From the NCBI GenBank assembly GCA_014377495.1, contig JACMPN010000092.1, positions 1-16,459 of the forward strand: a stretch of DNA of 16,459 nucleotides. Direction: 5' to 3'. Shown here piece after piece: positions 7,326 through 14,380 of the stretch. Source of the stretch: Candidatus Sericytochromatia bacterium. Lineage in GTDB: Bacteria > Cyanobacteriota > Sericytochromatia > JACMPN01. Under the pieces are notes generated by a model, which saw nothing but the letters and a program-made list of their open reading frames with translations, was not told where the DNA came from and did not search any database. Numbering within the stretch: position 1 is the stretch's first letter; every line of letters begins with the position of its first letter. The position numbers were made by a program, and so were the translations under genes.

Positions 7326-7710
7326 GGACCCAGCTCCTCTAACTCCCGCACATACAGGTGTCTACCGGCGTTTCAGCCGGACCACCCGCCAACCTGTTGC
7401 AAACATATTTCAAGCCTGCCTGATCCGGTCGGTTTTTGCTGTTGTGCCGCTCACACGGCCGGCGTGACCTGGATCACGCGCCCACCACCCTCCGCTGGGC
7501 CAGGACCCAGACGCTACCGCCGTCTCACCCCCCCCAAAAAAGAACCCCGACCGGCGATGCACTTTAAGGCGTGATGATGCTTTTAGAAAGTTGCCTTCCG
7601 GGGCCTATCACCCGGGACCGGTGGGGCGTACCCGCGGATTGGGGAGGCCGGGGTATCGCCACCCATGCCGGGAGACGGGGTGCCGCCACGGCAGGGCTGC
7701 GGCACCGACC
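7326..7710. other. Gene-poor stretch with leader of the small protein
   Basis: I find no supported gene here. It contains the upstream region of the 65-residue protein, including a short hairpin at 7365-7380 (CCGGC / GCCGG with a 6-nt loop). An unusual homopolymer junction lies at 7528-7541 (eight C then six A). No convincing promoter pair was found. Plus-strand open frames crossing this stretch lack a ribosome binding site and any recognisable protein. Confidence 0.4.
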
Positions 7711-7713
7711 GAC

Positions 7714-7741
7714 AAAAAAGCCCCCGGCAGGGCCGGGGGCT
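7714..7741 (-). terminator. Rho-independent terminator of aspS
   Basis: A 10-bp GC-rich stem (7719-7728 with 7732-7741, 3-nt loop) is followed on the minus strand by a run of six T (A at 7714-7719). It lies 15 bp past the aspS stop codon. Confidence 0.92.
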
Positions 7742-7755
7742 GAGCACGGAACGGA

Positions 7756-9531
7756 TCAGTCAACGACGGTCCTGATATGCAACTCCTTGAGCTGTCTGGG
7801 GGCGATTTCGTCCGGAGCATTCGTCATCAGACAAGTGGCCGACTGTGTCTTGGGGAACGCAATGACGTCCCGCAGAGACTCGGCACCGACCAGCAGCATG
7901 ATCAACCGGTCCAAGCCGAAGGCCAAACCGCCGTGCGGCGGCGCACCGTAGTCGAAGGCGGAGAGCAGAAAGCCGAACTTGTCCTGCGCTTCCTCGCTGC
8001 TCAGTCCCAGAAGCGCAAAGATCTGCTCCTGCAACTGGCGCTGGTGGATCCGGATCGAGCCGCCGCCCAGCTCCGTGCCGTTCAGGATCAGGTCATAGGC
8101 GAGCGCCCGGGCTTGCCCGGGGTTTTCGGTCAGCAGGCCGATGTCGTCCGGATGCGGCGCCGTGAACGGGTGGTGGTTGGCCGACCAGCGCTTGCCCTCC
8201 TCATCCCACTCGAACATCGGGAAATCGACGACCCAGCGGAGATCCCAGGTGTTTTCGGGGATCAGGTTCAGCCGGTGACCGAAATCCAGCCGCAGCCGGC
8301 CGAGGACGTCGGCCACGACCTTGGGCTTGTCGGCGACGACGAACACCAGGTCGCCTTCGACTGCACCCGTCTGGGTGGCGAAGGTTTGCATTTCCGCCGC
8401 CGTCAGGAACTTGGTGATCGGCGACTTGACCTCACCGCCGGGCATGTACTGGAACCAGGCGAGACCCTTGGCGCCCCAGCGGACAACCTTTTCACGGGTC
8501 TTGTCGAGTTCGTTGCGGGCCATGGTCGCCTGGCCGGGGATGCGGATGGCCTTGACCTCACCGCCACCACGGGCCACGTTGGCGAAGGCTTCGAAGCCCG
8601 ACTCCTGCATCAGGGCCGAGACATCCACGAGTTCCAGCCCAAAACGCATGTCGGGCCGATCGCTGCCGAAGCGGCGCATCGACTCGGCGTGGGTGATCCG
8701 TGGCAACGGATTGGGCAGGGTGATCCCGAGTTGTTCCTGGATCACGGTGACCATCACCCGTTCCATCATGGTGATGATCGTCTCCTGATCGACGAAGGAC
8801 ATCTCGACGTCCAACTGGGTGAACTCAGGCTGGCGGTCGGCCCGCAGGTCCTCGTCCCGGAAGCACCGGGCCACCTGGTAGTAACGGTCGAAGCCGGCGA
8901 CCATGAACAGCTGCTTGAAGATCTGCGGCGACTGGGGCAGGGCGAAAAAGGATCCGGGATGGACCCGGCTGGGCACCACGTAATCCCGGGCGCCTTCCGG
9001 CGTGCTCTTCGTCAGGATGGGCGTCTCCAGCTCGAAGAACCCGTCCTCTTCCAGCAAATGGCGTAGCCGGGAAACGATCTTGCTGCGTGTTGCCAGGTTC
9101 TGTTGCAGTTGCGGGCGGCGCAGGTCGAGATAACGGTATTGCAACCGCAGGCTTTCATCGACGCGGCCGGCCTCATTGTTGATTTCGAACGGCGGGGTCT
9201 TGGCCTGGTTGAGGATCTCCAGGTCGCTGGCGATCAACTCGAGTGTCCCCGTCTTCAGGTTGGCGTTGGCCGACTCGGCAGGACGCAGGCTGAGCTTGCC
9301 CTTGACGGCAATGACCCACTCGCTGCGCAGTCGCTCCGCCGAGGCGAAGATGGCGGCGCTGGTATCCGGGTGAAAGACGACCTGGGTGACGCCCGTGCGG
9401 TCACGTAGATCAATGAAGATGACCCCGCCGTGATCGCGCCGGGAATTCACCCATCCGGTCAGCACCAGATCCTGCCCGATCAGTTCCGGGCCAAACTCGG
9501 TACACCGATGAGTCCGACGAAGCGTGGTCAC
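7756..9531 (-). CDS. aspS: Aspartyl-tRNA synthetase (bacterial type)
   Basis: This class II synthetase charges tRNA-Asp in the cytoplasm. Starting at GTG 9531, the protein is 591 residues, the usual bacterial length including the GAD insertion domain. Order: N-terminal OB-fold anticodon domain (TGWVNSRRDHGGVIFIDLRD, about 25-44); QYRYLDLRR; flipping-loop region with QSPQIFKQ; class II motif 2 FRDEDLRADRQPEF (about 224-237); motif 3 GLAFGLDRLIMLL (about 535-547). The frame stays open 64 codons further upstream, but that extension is not synthetase-like. GTG 9531 has GGAGGAG 5 nt upstream and gives the family N-terminus (TTLRRTHRCTEF). His34 in RRDHG is the residue found in non-discriminating enzymes. 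Expression is monocistronic, with a candidate promoter at 9590-9618 and a strong terminator. Confidence 0.97.
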   Translation of the reverse strand: MTTLRRTHRCTEFGPELIGQDLVLTGWVNSRRDHGGVIFIDLRDRTGVTQVVFHPDTSAAIFASAERLRSEWVIAVKGKLSLRPAESANANLKTGTLELIASDLEILNQAKTPPFEINNEAGRVDESLRLQYRYLDLRRPQLQQNLATRSKIVSRLRHLLEEDGFFELETPILTKSTPEGARDYVVPSRVHPGSFFALPQSPQIFKQLFMVAGFDRYYQVARCFRDEDLRADRQPEFTQLDVEMSFVDQETIITMMERVMVTVIQEQLGITLPNPLPRITHAESMRRFGSDRPDMRFGLELVDVSALMQESGFEAFANVARGGGEVKAIRIPGQATMARNELDKTREKVVRWGAKGLAWFQYMPGGEVKSPITKFLTAAEMQTFATQTGAVEGDLVFVVADKPKVVADVLGRLRLDFGHRLNLIPENTWDLRWVVDFPMFEWDEEGKRWSANHHPFTAPHPDDIGLLTENPGQARALAYDLILNGTELGGGSIRIHQRQLQEQIFALLGLSSEEAQDKFGFLLSAFDYGAPPHGGLAFGLDRLIMLLVGAESLRDVIAFPKTQSATCLMTNAPDEIAPRQLKELHIRTVVD

Positions 9532-9589
9532 CTTCTCCTCCAGTCTGTGGGCCGACTCCCTGTCGGTCCCGCGGATGCAATTCCCCGGC

Positions 9590-9618
9590 ATTGTAGTTTG
9601 CCCTTGATCATCCCGGAA
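9590..9618 (-). promoter_or_regulatory. Candidate promoter of aspS
   Basis: On the minus strand TACAAT (9590-9595) lies 17 bp downstream of TTCCGG (9613-9618, a poor -35). The predicted leader is about 50 nt. It contains a small stem (CCGAC / GTCGG at 9552-9566) and the GGAGGAG ribosome binding site. No T-box-like elements were seen. Confidence 0.38.
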
Positions 9619-9861
9619 GAGTGAGCCACCAAGCCACGCCTGCCACAGCCCCTTCCGCCGGTGCCACCTGACCGGCAGCGCGTCATGTGGACGCGAAGAG
9701 CGTGAAACACCGGACACCGGCATTCACCGGACGCCCCACATTGCCGCACGGAGTCGCCTCCCGAAACCTGCCCGGATGCTCAAAAATGGATGAAAAATCG
9801 CCCCACCGATGGAACACCCCGCCATTCCCGGCGGCCTCACCGCCCGTCTGCCAGCGGCTAG
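9619..9861. other. Non-coding part of the aspS / HD-GYP divergent region
   Basis: The intergenic space between the two divergent starts is 500 bp. A plus-strand frame is open from 9687 into the HD-GYP gene, but its translation before about residue 75 looks non-coding (Pro-, His- and Cys-rich, no domain), and an ATG at 9687 has no ribosome binding site. I see nothing else definite here. Confidence 0.4.
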
Positions 9862-9865
9862 AGGT

Positions 9866-9914
9866 CATTTGTTATATAGATGTTGCACATTTATCAAGCC
9901 ATTTGTCATGCAAC
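9866..9914 (+). promoter_or_regulatory. AT-rich promoter/operator region of the HD-GYP gene
   Basis: TTGTTA (9869-9874) and TATCAA (9892-9897) are spaced by 17 bp and form a plausible promoter. Direct repeats CATTTGT at 9866-9872 and 9900-9906, with a near copy CATTTAT at 9888-9894, surround it. An inverted repeat GTTGCA (9882-9887) / TGCAAC (9909-9914) straddles the -10 box. The local AT content is far above the rest of the window. Confidence 0.45.
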
Positions 9915-10031
9915 GACAATCTTTTCGAAACAGTCATCGACGATGCTCAGTATCAACAACCGCCCCAACCCGGTGAGACGCCGTTGCAGCGAGCGGCGGA
10001 CTTGGTCCGATCGTCATTCGAGGAGTTGACT

Positions 10032-10700
10032 GTGAAAGAACTGAAAGACTGGCTGTATCTGTTTGACGATGACGCTGTGTTGACGGTTGTTGCCACCATG
10101 GGCCGGCTCTTCGCCAAAGACGACGGACACACGTACCGGCATTCCCTGGCCGTCGCCCACTATGCGGGGCTCTGTGCCGAAGCGATGCAGTTGCCCAGCC
10201 GGGTCATCGAGGAGGCCGTCATCGTCGGCCTGTTGCACGACATCGGCAAAACCACCATCGAACGCCACGTCCTCGCCAAGGGATCGGACCTGACCCCCGC
10301 CGAGACGACCGAACTGCGCGACCACACCCGGGCCGGCGAAGACATCCTGCGGGCGCTCCCCCGCTTCATGGCCATCAGTCGGGCGGTGCGGGCCCATCAT
10401 GAGCGCTGGGACGGGCAAGGCTTCCCGGATCAGCTGAGCGGGACCCAGATCCCCATCGCCGCCCGTCTCGTCACTGTTGCCGATGCGTTCGACGTTATGA
10501 CCGGCGGGCCGCCCGACCGGCCAGGGATGTCCGTGGATGCCGCCCTGGCCGAGTTGGCCGCCAACCGGGGCCAGATGTACGACCCGGACATCACGACCTG
10601 CTTCATCGAGCTGGTCCAGACCTCCGGCAGCCCGCTGCCCAGTCAGCCGGCAACGGCCCGCAAGGCCTTACGACAGGCGGACGTGGCCGTCTACCACTAA
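10032..10700 (+). CDS. Stand-alone HD-GYP domain phosphodiesterase
   Basis: This is a predicted cyclic-di-GMP (or related dinucleotide) phosphodiesterase of 222 residues made almost only of the HD-GYP domain. Metal and active-site residues are all present: H37, H69-D70 (LLHDIGK with K73), H98, H122-H123-E124 and D151. The GYP signature reads G130-F131-P132. The later PGMSVDAALAELAANRGQMYDPDI matches the HD-GYP C-terminal helix region. There is no attached receiver, PAS or membrane domain, so regulation is probably by expression or partners. GTG 10032 was chosen because AGGAG lies 6 nt upstream. TTG 9984 is an in-frame alternative, and upstream residues such as QRAADLVRSSFEEL look possibly coding. 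It is divergent from aspS; a small protein gene follows at 10878. Confidence 0.83.
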   Translation: MKELKDWLYLFDDDAVLTVVATMGRLFAKDDGHTYRHSLAVAHYAGLCAEAMQLPSRVIEEAVIVGLLHDIGKTTIERHVLAKGSDLTPAETTELRDHTRAGEDILRALPRFMAISRAVRAHHERWDGQGFPDQLSGTQIPIAARLVTVADAFDVMTGGPPDRPGMSVDAALAELAANRGQMYDPDITTCFIELVQTSGSPLPSQPATARKALRQADVAVYH

Positions 10701-10877
10701 CCGCAGCGCCCCCCGCAGAGAGCCTGGCCATTGCCGTTTCGGCCTCCAGCGCCAATCACAGTCCCCATCACACACCCGCCGCATGCATTTTCACACCGTC
10801 GGCGTCAGGGCTTTCACAGCAGACATCAATAGTATGGCCCGTGCCATTTATAGCCGATCCCACAGGAGGACACTTCC

Positions 10878-11078
10878 ATGAGCGCCATCCCAGCCACCAC
10901 CAACGCCCGCACCACGTTCGAGAGCAGCGTCCGCCGGATGGGCCCCGGCTACGCCGCCACGATCAACGGCATCAGCAACCCCATCCGGATCATTGCCTCT
11001 GCCGCCCGTCAGGGGGAACAGTTGGAGCCGGCCGCCACCCAGTCCCACTACGGGCACGTCATCGATACCCGCGCATAG
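10878..11078 (+). CDS. Small 66-residue protein of unknown function
   Basis: This short gene starts at ATG 10878 with a near-ideal AGGAGG at 10864-10869, 8 nt away. The protein begins MSAIPATTNARTTFESSVRRMG, continues with a possible amphipathic segment (ISNPIRIIASAARQGEQL) and ends SHYGHVIDTRA. It has no signal peptide, no Cys and no known domain that I recognise. Its size and the C-terminal G-x-x-(V/I)-D-x-x-A ending resemble the 65-residue protein encoded at 7128-7325 and, more loosely, YjfB-type putative motility proteins. It sits 177 bp after the HD-GYP gene and 88 bp before the Bat operon, on the same strand as both. A functional link to cyclic-di-GMP signalling or motility is only a guess from position. 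Confidence 0.62.
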   Translation: MSAIPATTNARTTFESSVRRMGPGYAATINGISNPIRIIASAARQGEQLEPAATQSHYGHVIDTRA

Positions 11079-11166
11079 GGGCCGCATCCGGCATAATGGG
11101 TGGATGAGCCGTCCCGTCTGCCGGTGACGGTCGACGCCGATCACTGATGCCGGGACCATCATCCGC

Positions 11167-12153
11167 ATGCACGACGCACCGCCCAACCTGCAACATGTGT
11201 TGCCAGACCTCGCCGCTGCCACCGCCGACCTGGCCCGCCTCCGGCACAGTCTTGAAACGGTGATCCTCGGACAGCCTGGTCTGATCGGAGGCCTGCTGAC
11301 GGCCCTGCTCATTGGCGGACACGTCCTCATCGAAGGCCCCCCAGGTGTCGCCAAGACCCTGGCCGCCAATGCCCTGGCCCGGACCCTGGGCATGGGGATG
11401 AAACGGGTGCAGGGCAGCCCCGACTTACTGCCATCCGACCTCGTCGGCACGCAGATCTTCCACCAGCCCACCGGGCAGTTCCACACCTATCAGGGCCCCG
11501 TGTTCACCAACATTCTGCTCGTCGATGAGATCAACCGGACGCCCCCCAAGGTGCAGAGCGCCCTGCTGGAAGCCATGCAGGAGCAGCAGGTCACCCTCGC
11601 CCAGCAGACCCACCCGCTGGACGACCCGTTTTTCGTCCTGGCCACCCAGAACCCCTTCGATCACGAAGGCACCTATCCGTTGCCGGATGCCCAACTGGAC
11701 CGCTTTGCCCTGAAGCTGACCATCGGCTACCCTGCCCCGGAAACGGAGCTTGCCGTCATGCGGGGCGAGCACCGATCGGTCGACACGCTGACACCGCAGC
11801 TGGACGCCGCCCGGCTCAAAGCCCTGCGCCAGACGACGACCCGGATCCACCTCAGTGATACCCTGGCCCGCAGCATCGTCGCCCTCGTCGGATTGACACG
11901 CGAAGGACCGACCGGCGACGTCGGGTTTTACCTGGAGTCGGGCGTGTCACCCCGGGCATCCCTGTATTGGGCGGCGGCCGCACGGGCCCACGCCCTGCTG
12001 GCCGGCTCCGCCTATGTCCGGCCCAGCGACGTCACGGCCGTGGCGGCACCCGTGCTGCGCCATCGCCTGGCCCTGTCCTTCGAAGCGGCAGCAGAGAGCA
12101 TGACGGCCGACGCCCTCATCGCCCGGCTGCTGGAGTTGCGACCGCCCGCCTGA
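11167..12153 (+). CDS. MoxR-family AAA+ ATPase (first gene of Bat-like operon)
   Basis: MoxR ATPases are cytoplasmic chaperones that mature or activate VWA-domain partner proteins. The 328-residue protein has the family layout: GGHVLIEGPPGVAKT with Walker A at 57-64, Walker B LLVDEIN at 117-123, the family block RTPPKVQSALLEAMQEQQVTL, sensor-1 ATQNPFDHEGTYPLPDAQLDRF near 159-180, and a C-terminal lid domain (GVSPRASLYWAAAARAHAL). Length is normal. The ATG at 11167 has only a weak Shine-Dalgarno (CGGGA about 14 nt upstream). A CATAAT at 11092-11097 could be a -10 box, but no -35 is visible. The DUF58 gene starts 2 bp after its stop, the classic MoxR-DUF58 pairing, so its clients are very likely the VWA proteins downstream. 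Confidence 0.94.
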   Translation: MHDAPPNLQHVLPDLAAATADLARLRHSLETVILGQPGLIGGLLTALLIGGHVLIEGPPGVAKTLAANALARTLGMGMKRVQGSPDLLPSDLVGTQIFHQPTGQFHTYQGPVFTNILLVDEINRTPPKVQSALLEAMQEQQVTLAQQTHPLDDPFFVLATQNPFDHEGTYPLPDAQLDRFALKLTIGYPAPETELAVMRGEHRSVDTLTPQLDAARLKALRQTTTRIHLSDTLARSIVALVGLTREGPTGDVGFYLESGVSPRASLYWAAAARAHALLAGSAYVRPSDVTAVAAPVLRHRLALSFEAAAESMTADALIARLLELRPPA

Positions 12154-12155
12154 TC

Positions 12156-13046
12156 ATGACCATCCGCCCCTGGGACTTCCCTGGTCCGTTACCCCCTCTG
12201 CCGGAATGGCGCCAATGGCGGGCGCATCTGCAACGGCAGGGCGCCGCCCTCGCCGGCAGCTACCGACGCCATGCCCAACCGGAAGGCCAGACCCTGCGGC
12301 AGTTCCGGCCCTATCAGCCCGGCGACGACCCCCGCCGCCTGCACTGGGCAGCCTCCGCCCGGCTGGCCGAGCCCATCGTCCGGGAACTGGAGGATGAGCG
12401 GAATTACCCCGTCTGGACTCTGCTCGACACGAGCGGGGCGATGTTCTGGGGCAGTCATGCCCGCCGCAAGATCGACGTCGCCGCCGAGATCGCCCTCTCC
12501 CTGGGACACTGCGTGATCCAGGCCGGTGACCGCTGGGGCTTTGCCTGGGGAGGCAAGCGCCTGGAACAGTCCCGGTCGCCACGTCCCAGCCAGGACACGT
12601 GGCGCCGTGGCTGGAGCGACTTTGCCGGTGTCCGTCCGCCGGACGGCAGCGGCAATCTGCCCCACGTATTGGAAGGGTTTCGCCGGCAACTCAAGGGGCG
12701 AAGCCTGGTCGTCCTGCTCAGCGACTTTCCGGAAGGCGACTGGACGCGGTTCCTTGCCCGCATCACCCGCCAGAGTGACCTGGTGACCCTGCAACTGGTC
12801 GATCCACTCGACCGCCGGTTGCCTGCCACCGGCCTGACCGCCCTCGTCGACCCGGAAACGGGCCTCAGTGGCGTCTACCGCATCTCCCCGGCCGCGGCCC
12901 TCCGAGCGGCGAAGCTCAGCGCCCAATGGCGGGCCGAAGTGGCCAGTCGCTGTCACTCGGTTGGTGCGGCCCATGCCGTGATCCACACCGACCAGCCCTG
13001 GCTCCCGGTCGTGCAACGGGTCCTGCAACAACGGGTGGCCCGATGA
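12156..13046 (+). CDS. DUF58 domain protein
   Basis: This DUF58 (VWA-related) protein of 296 residues is the constant partner of MoxR. It shows the family signature: GSYRRHAQPEGQTLRQFRPY (about 34-53), then PGDDPRRLHWAASARL and a VRELEDERN segment (about 75-83). The VWA-like strand WTLLDTSGAMFWG follows, with D91-T-S-G-A, a shortened MIDAS (DxSxA). LVVLLSDFPEGDW (about 184-196) is the second acidic strand. No transmembrane segment is seen, so it is probably cytoplasmic at the membrane face. The start is ATG 12156, two bases after the moxR stop; the frame is open further upstream inside moxR, but that part is a shadow. Its stop overlaps an ATGA at 13043-13046. Confidence 0.92.
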   Translation: MTIRPWDFPGPLPPLPEWRQWRAHLQRQGAALAGSYRRHAQPEGQTLRQFRPYQPGDDPRRLHWAASARLAEPIVRELEDERNYPVWTLLDTSGAMFWGSHARRKIDVAAEIALSLGHCVIQAGDRWGFAWGGKRLEQSRSPRPSQDTWRRGWSDFAGVRPPDGSGNLPHVLEGFRRQLKGRSLVVLLSDFPEGDWTRFLARITRQSDLVTLQLVDPLDRRLPATGLTALVDPETGLSGVYRISPAAALRAAKLSAQWRAEVASRCHSVGAAHAVIHTDQPWLPVVQRVLQQRVAR

Positions 13047-13067
13047 CCGTCCCGCAGGTTGCCGGCC

Positions 13068-13544
13068 GTGGCTGAGTCAGCGCTGCCCCATGGCTTGCGG
13101 CCGGCCGTGACCGTGCCGTCGGCGGCGACCCGACCGGGCACCGGGACACCTGTTGCGGAACCCGCCGGGATCGATCCCATCGCCGTTGCACTGCTATTGG
13201 TCATCGTCGCCATCGGCCTGGTTGCCTGGTGGTGGCACCGCCGGACCTCCGGCCGCCAATCCGGCGCGCCTACCGATGCCGCGGACTGGGTGGCCCTGTC
13301 CGATACCCTGGGCCAACCGGACTGGTATCCCCGTCTGGGCCAGTGTCTCTGCCAGCGCCACGGCACCGGACTTGGCGGCAACGAAGACGTGGCGCGCTTG
13401 CTGGCCATCGCGACCGGACGGGATGCCGGCGGCGATTGGGCTGCGTTGCAGCGCCACTGGGAATGGGCGACCTATGGGGGATACCCCGGCCGACAGGACG
13501 ACCACCGCTCCGATCTGGCGACAGCACGCCGGGGGTGGCCATGA
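13068..13544 (+). CDS. Small membrane protein of the Bat-like operon (DUF4381-like)
   Basis: This is a 158-residue protein with a polar, Pro/Thr/Ala-rich N-terminus and one transmembrane helix at about 35-55 (DPIAVALLLVIVAIGLVAWWWHRR). A cytoplasmic C-terminal part follows, with WYPRLGQCLCQRHG, EDVARLLAIATGR and HWEWATYGGYPG. Position between DUF58 and BatA-type genes, one helix and a Trp/Tyr-containing C-terminal motif match DUF4381 proteins of such operons; the call rests mostly on context. The start is uncertain. GTG 13068 has GCAGG about 9 nt upstream, and TTG 13059 is also possible. The ATG at 13043 that overlaps the DUF58 stop is out of frame and closes after ten codons. Its own stop overlaps the next start (ATGA at 13541-13544), so translation downstream is coupled. 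Confidence 0.7.
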   Translation: MAESALPHGLRPAVTVPSAATRPGTGTPVAEPAGIDPIAVALLLVIVAIGLVAWWWHRRTSGRQSGAPTDAADWVALSDTLGQPDWYPRLGQCLCQRHGTGLGGNEDVARLLAIATGRDAGGDWAALQRHWEWATYGGYPGRQDDHRSDLATARRGWP

Positions 13545-14380
13545 GCGTTGGACATCCCTGGTGGTTGCTGCTGCTCCTGGCCTGGGCCCTGGTCCCGCTC
13601 CTGGACCGGCTGGCCAGACCCACCGTCGAGGCAGCGCTGCCCGTTGCCCACCTCGGTAACCGTGGCCTTTGGCGGTTGCCGGCCATCCTGCCATGGCTCT
13701 CGGCCCACGGTCTGGCCCTCCTGCTGCTCATCCTCGCCCTGTCCGAGCCGCTCTGGTCAGGCAGCGATGCCCGCCAGGTCATGCCGGCTGTCGCCGTCGT
13801 CGCTGCCCCCGGCCCCGATGAGGCTAGCGCCCGCTTGGGCGGCAAACGGTTCGACGAGTGGCTCGACCGCAGTGTGGGGCGGGAATTCCTCCTGGTCACC
13901 GCCGACCGGCGGAACCCGCGACTCGTCGTCCCTTTGACCGAACGGTCCGCCTATGGGCTCGGCCTCTGGCCAGCGGTCCCTCCCCGGCCGCTGGCCGGGG
14001 AGGACGTGGCCAAAGCCGTCCTGATGGCGAGCGCCAAAGCGCCAGAGGGTAGCTGGATCGTCGTCATCGGCGGGCCGATCGGCGGTCGGGGCTGGCAGGC
14101 GGCACAAGCGGCCATGACGGGCCGCAAGCAGCCGTTGGCCCTCATGTCCTCCGGTCCGGTGGGACCGGCCCCGCTCGCCGTGCCCCCGGCATTCTCGACG
14201 ACCGTTGACGATCCGGACGGGGCGGGGGCACTGGCGTACCAACTGGCGTCGGTGAGCCGGGATGTCGAACGGTCCAGTGATCCGTTTTCCCTGGCTTTTC
14301 CCTGCCTGATCGCCGCCCTGGTGACCTTGGTCGCAAACTGGCTGTGGCGGCATGGCCGCTGGCAGGTGGTCGGTCCATGA
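13541..14380 (+). CDS. BatA-topology membrane protein with degenerate VWA domain
   Basis: This 279-residue protein has two N-terminal transmembrane segments (about 7-21 and 50-70) and one at the C-terminus (about 249-269). This is the arrangement of BatA/BatB proteins that hold a VWA domain on one side of the inner membrane. The VWA core is recognisable by position only. Where the MIDAS DxSxS should follow the second helix, the sequence is AVAVVAAPGPDEA (about 83-95). Where the TDG motif is expected, it is SWIVVIGGPIGG (about 171-182). A metal-dependent adhesion site is therefore absent, suggesting a scaffold role or a partner for the intact VWA protein encoded next. The start ATG 13541 overlaps the preceding stop (ATGA); its own stop overlaps the next ATG at 14377. 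Confidence 0.75.
   Translation: MSVGHPWWLLLLLAWALVPLLDRLARPTVEAALPVAHLGNRGLWRLPAILPWLSAHGLALLLLILALSEPLWSGSDARQVMPAVAVVAAPGPDEASARLGGKRFDEWLDRSVGREFLLVTADRRNPRLVVPLTERSAYGLGLWPAVPPRPLAGEDVAKAVLMASAKAPEGSWIVVIGGPIGGRGWQAAQAAMTGRKQPLALMSSGPVGPAPLAVPPAFSTTVDDPDGAGALAYQLASVSRDVERSSDPFSLAFPCLIAALVTLVANWLWRHGRWQVVGP

Noticed and set aside
7571..7951. Plus-strand 126-codon frame across the aspS terminator
   Set aside because: It runs through the terminator hairpin and the 3' end of aspS, with no ribosome binding site and a low-complexity translation.
7777..9066. Plus-strand 429-codon open frame opposite aspS
   Set aside because: Antisense to an intact aspartyl-tRNA synthetase with all class II motifs.
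9532..9583. T-box or other tRNA-sensing leader before aspS
   Set aside because: The leader is only about 50 nt and lacks the conserved T-box sequence and terminator/antiterminator.
9532..9723. 64-residue N-terminal extension of AspRS
   Set aside because: The extension has no similarity to the synthetase, and GTG 9531 has a strong GGAGGAG site and gives the family N-terminus.
10853..10860. GCCGATCC as a flagellar sigma (FliA) -10 for the 66-residue protein
   Set aside because: Only part of GCCGATAA matches and no TAAA-type -35 exists at the right spacing; it also lies too close to the ribosome binding site.
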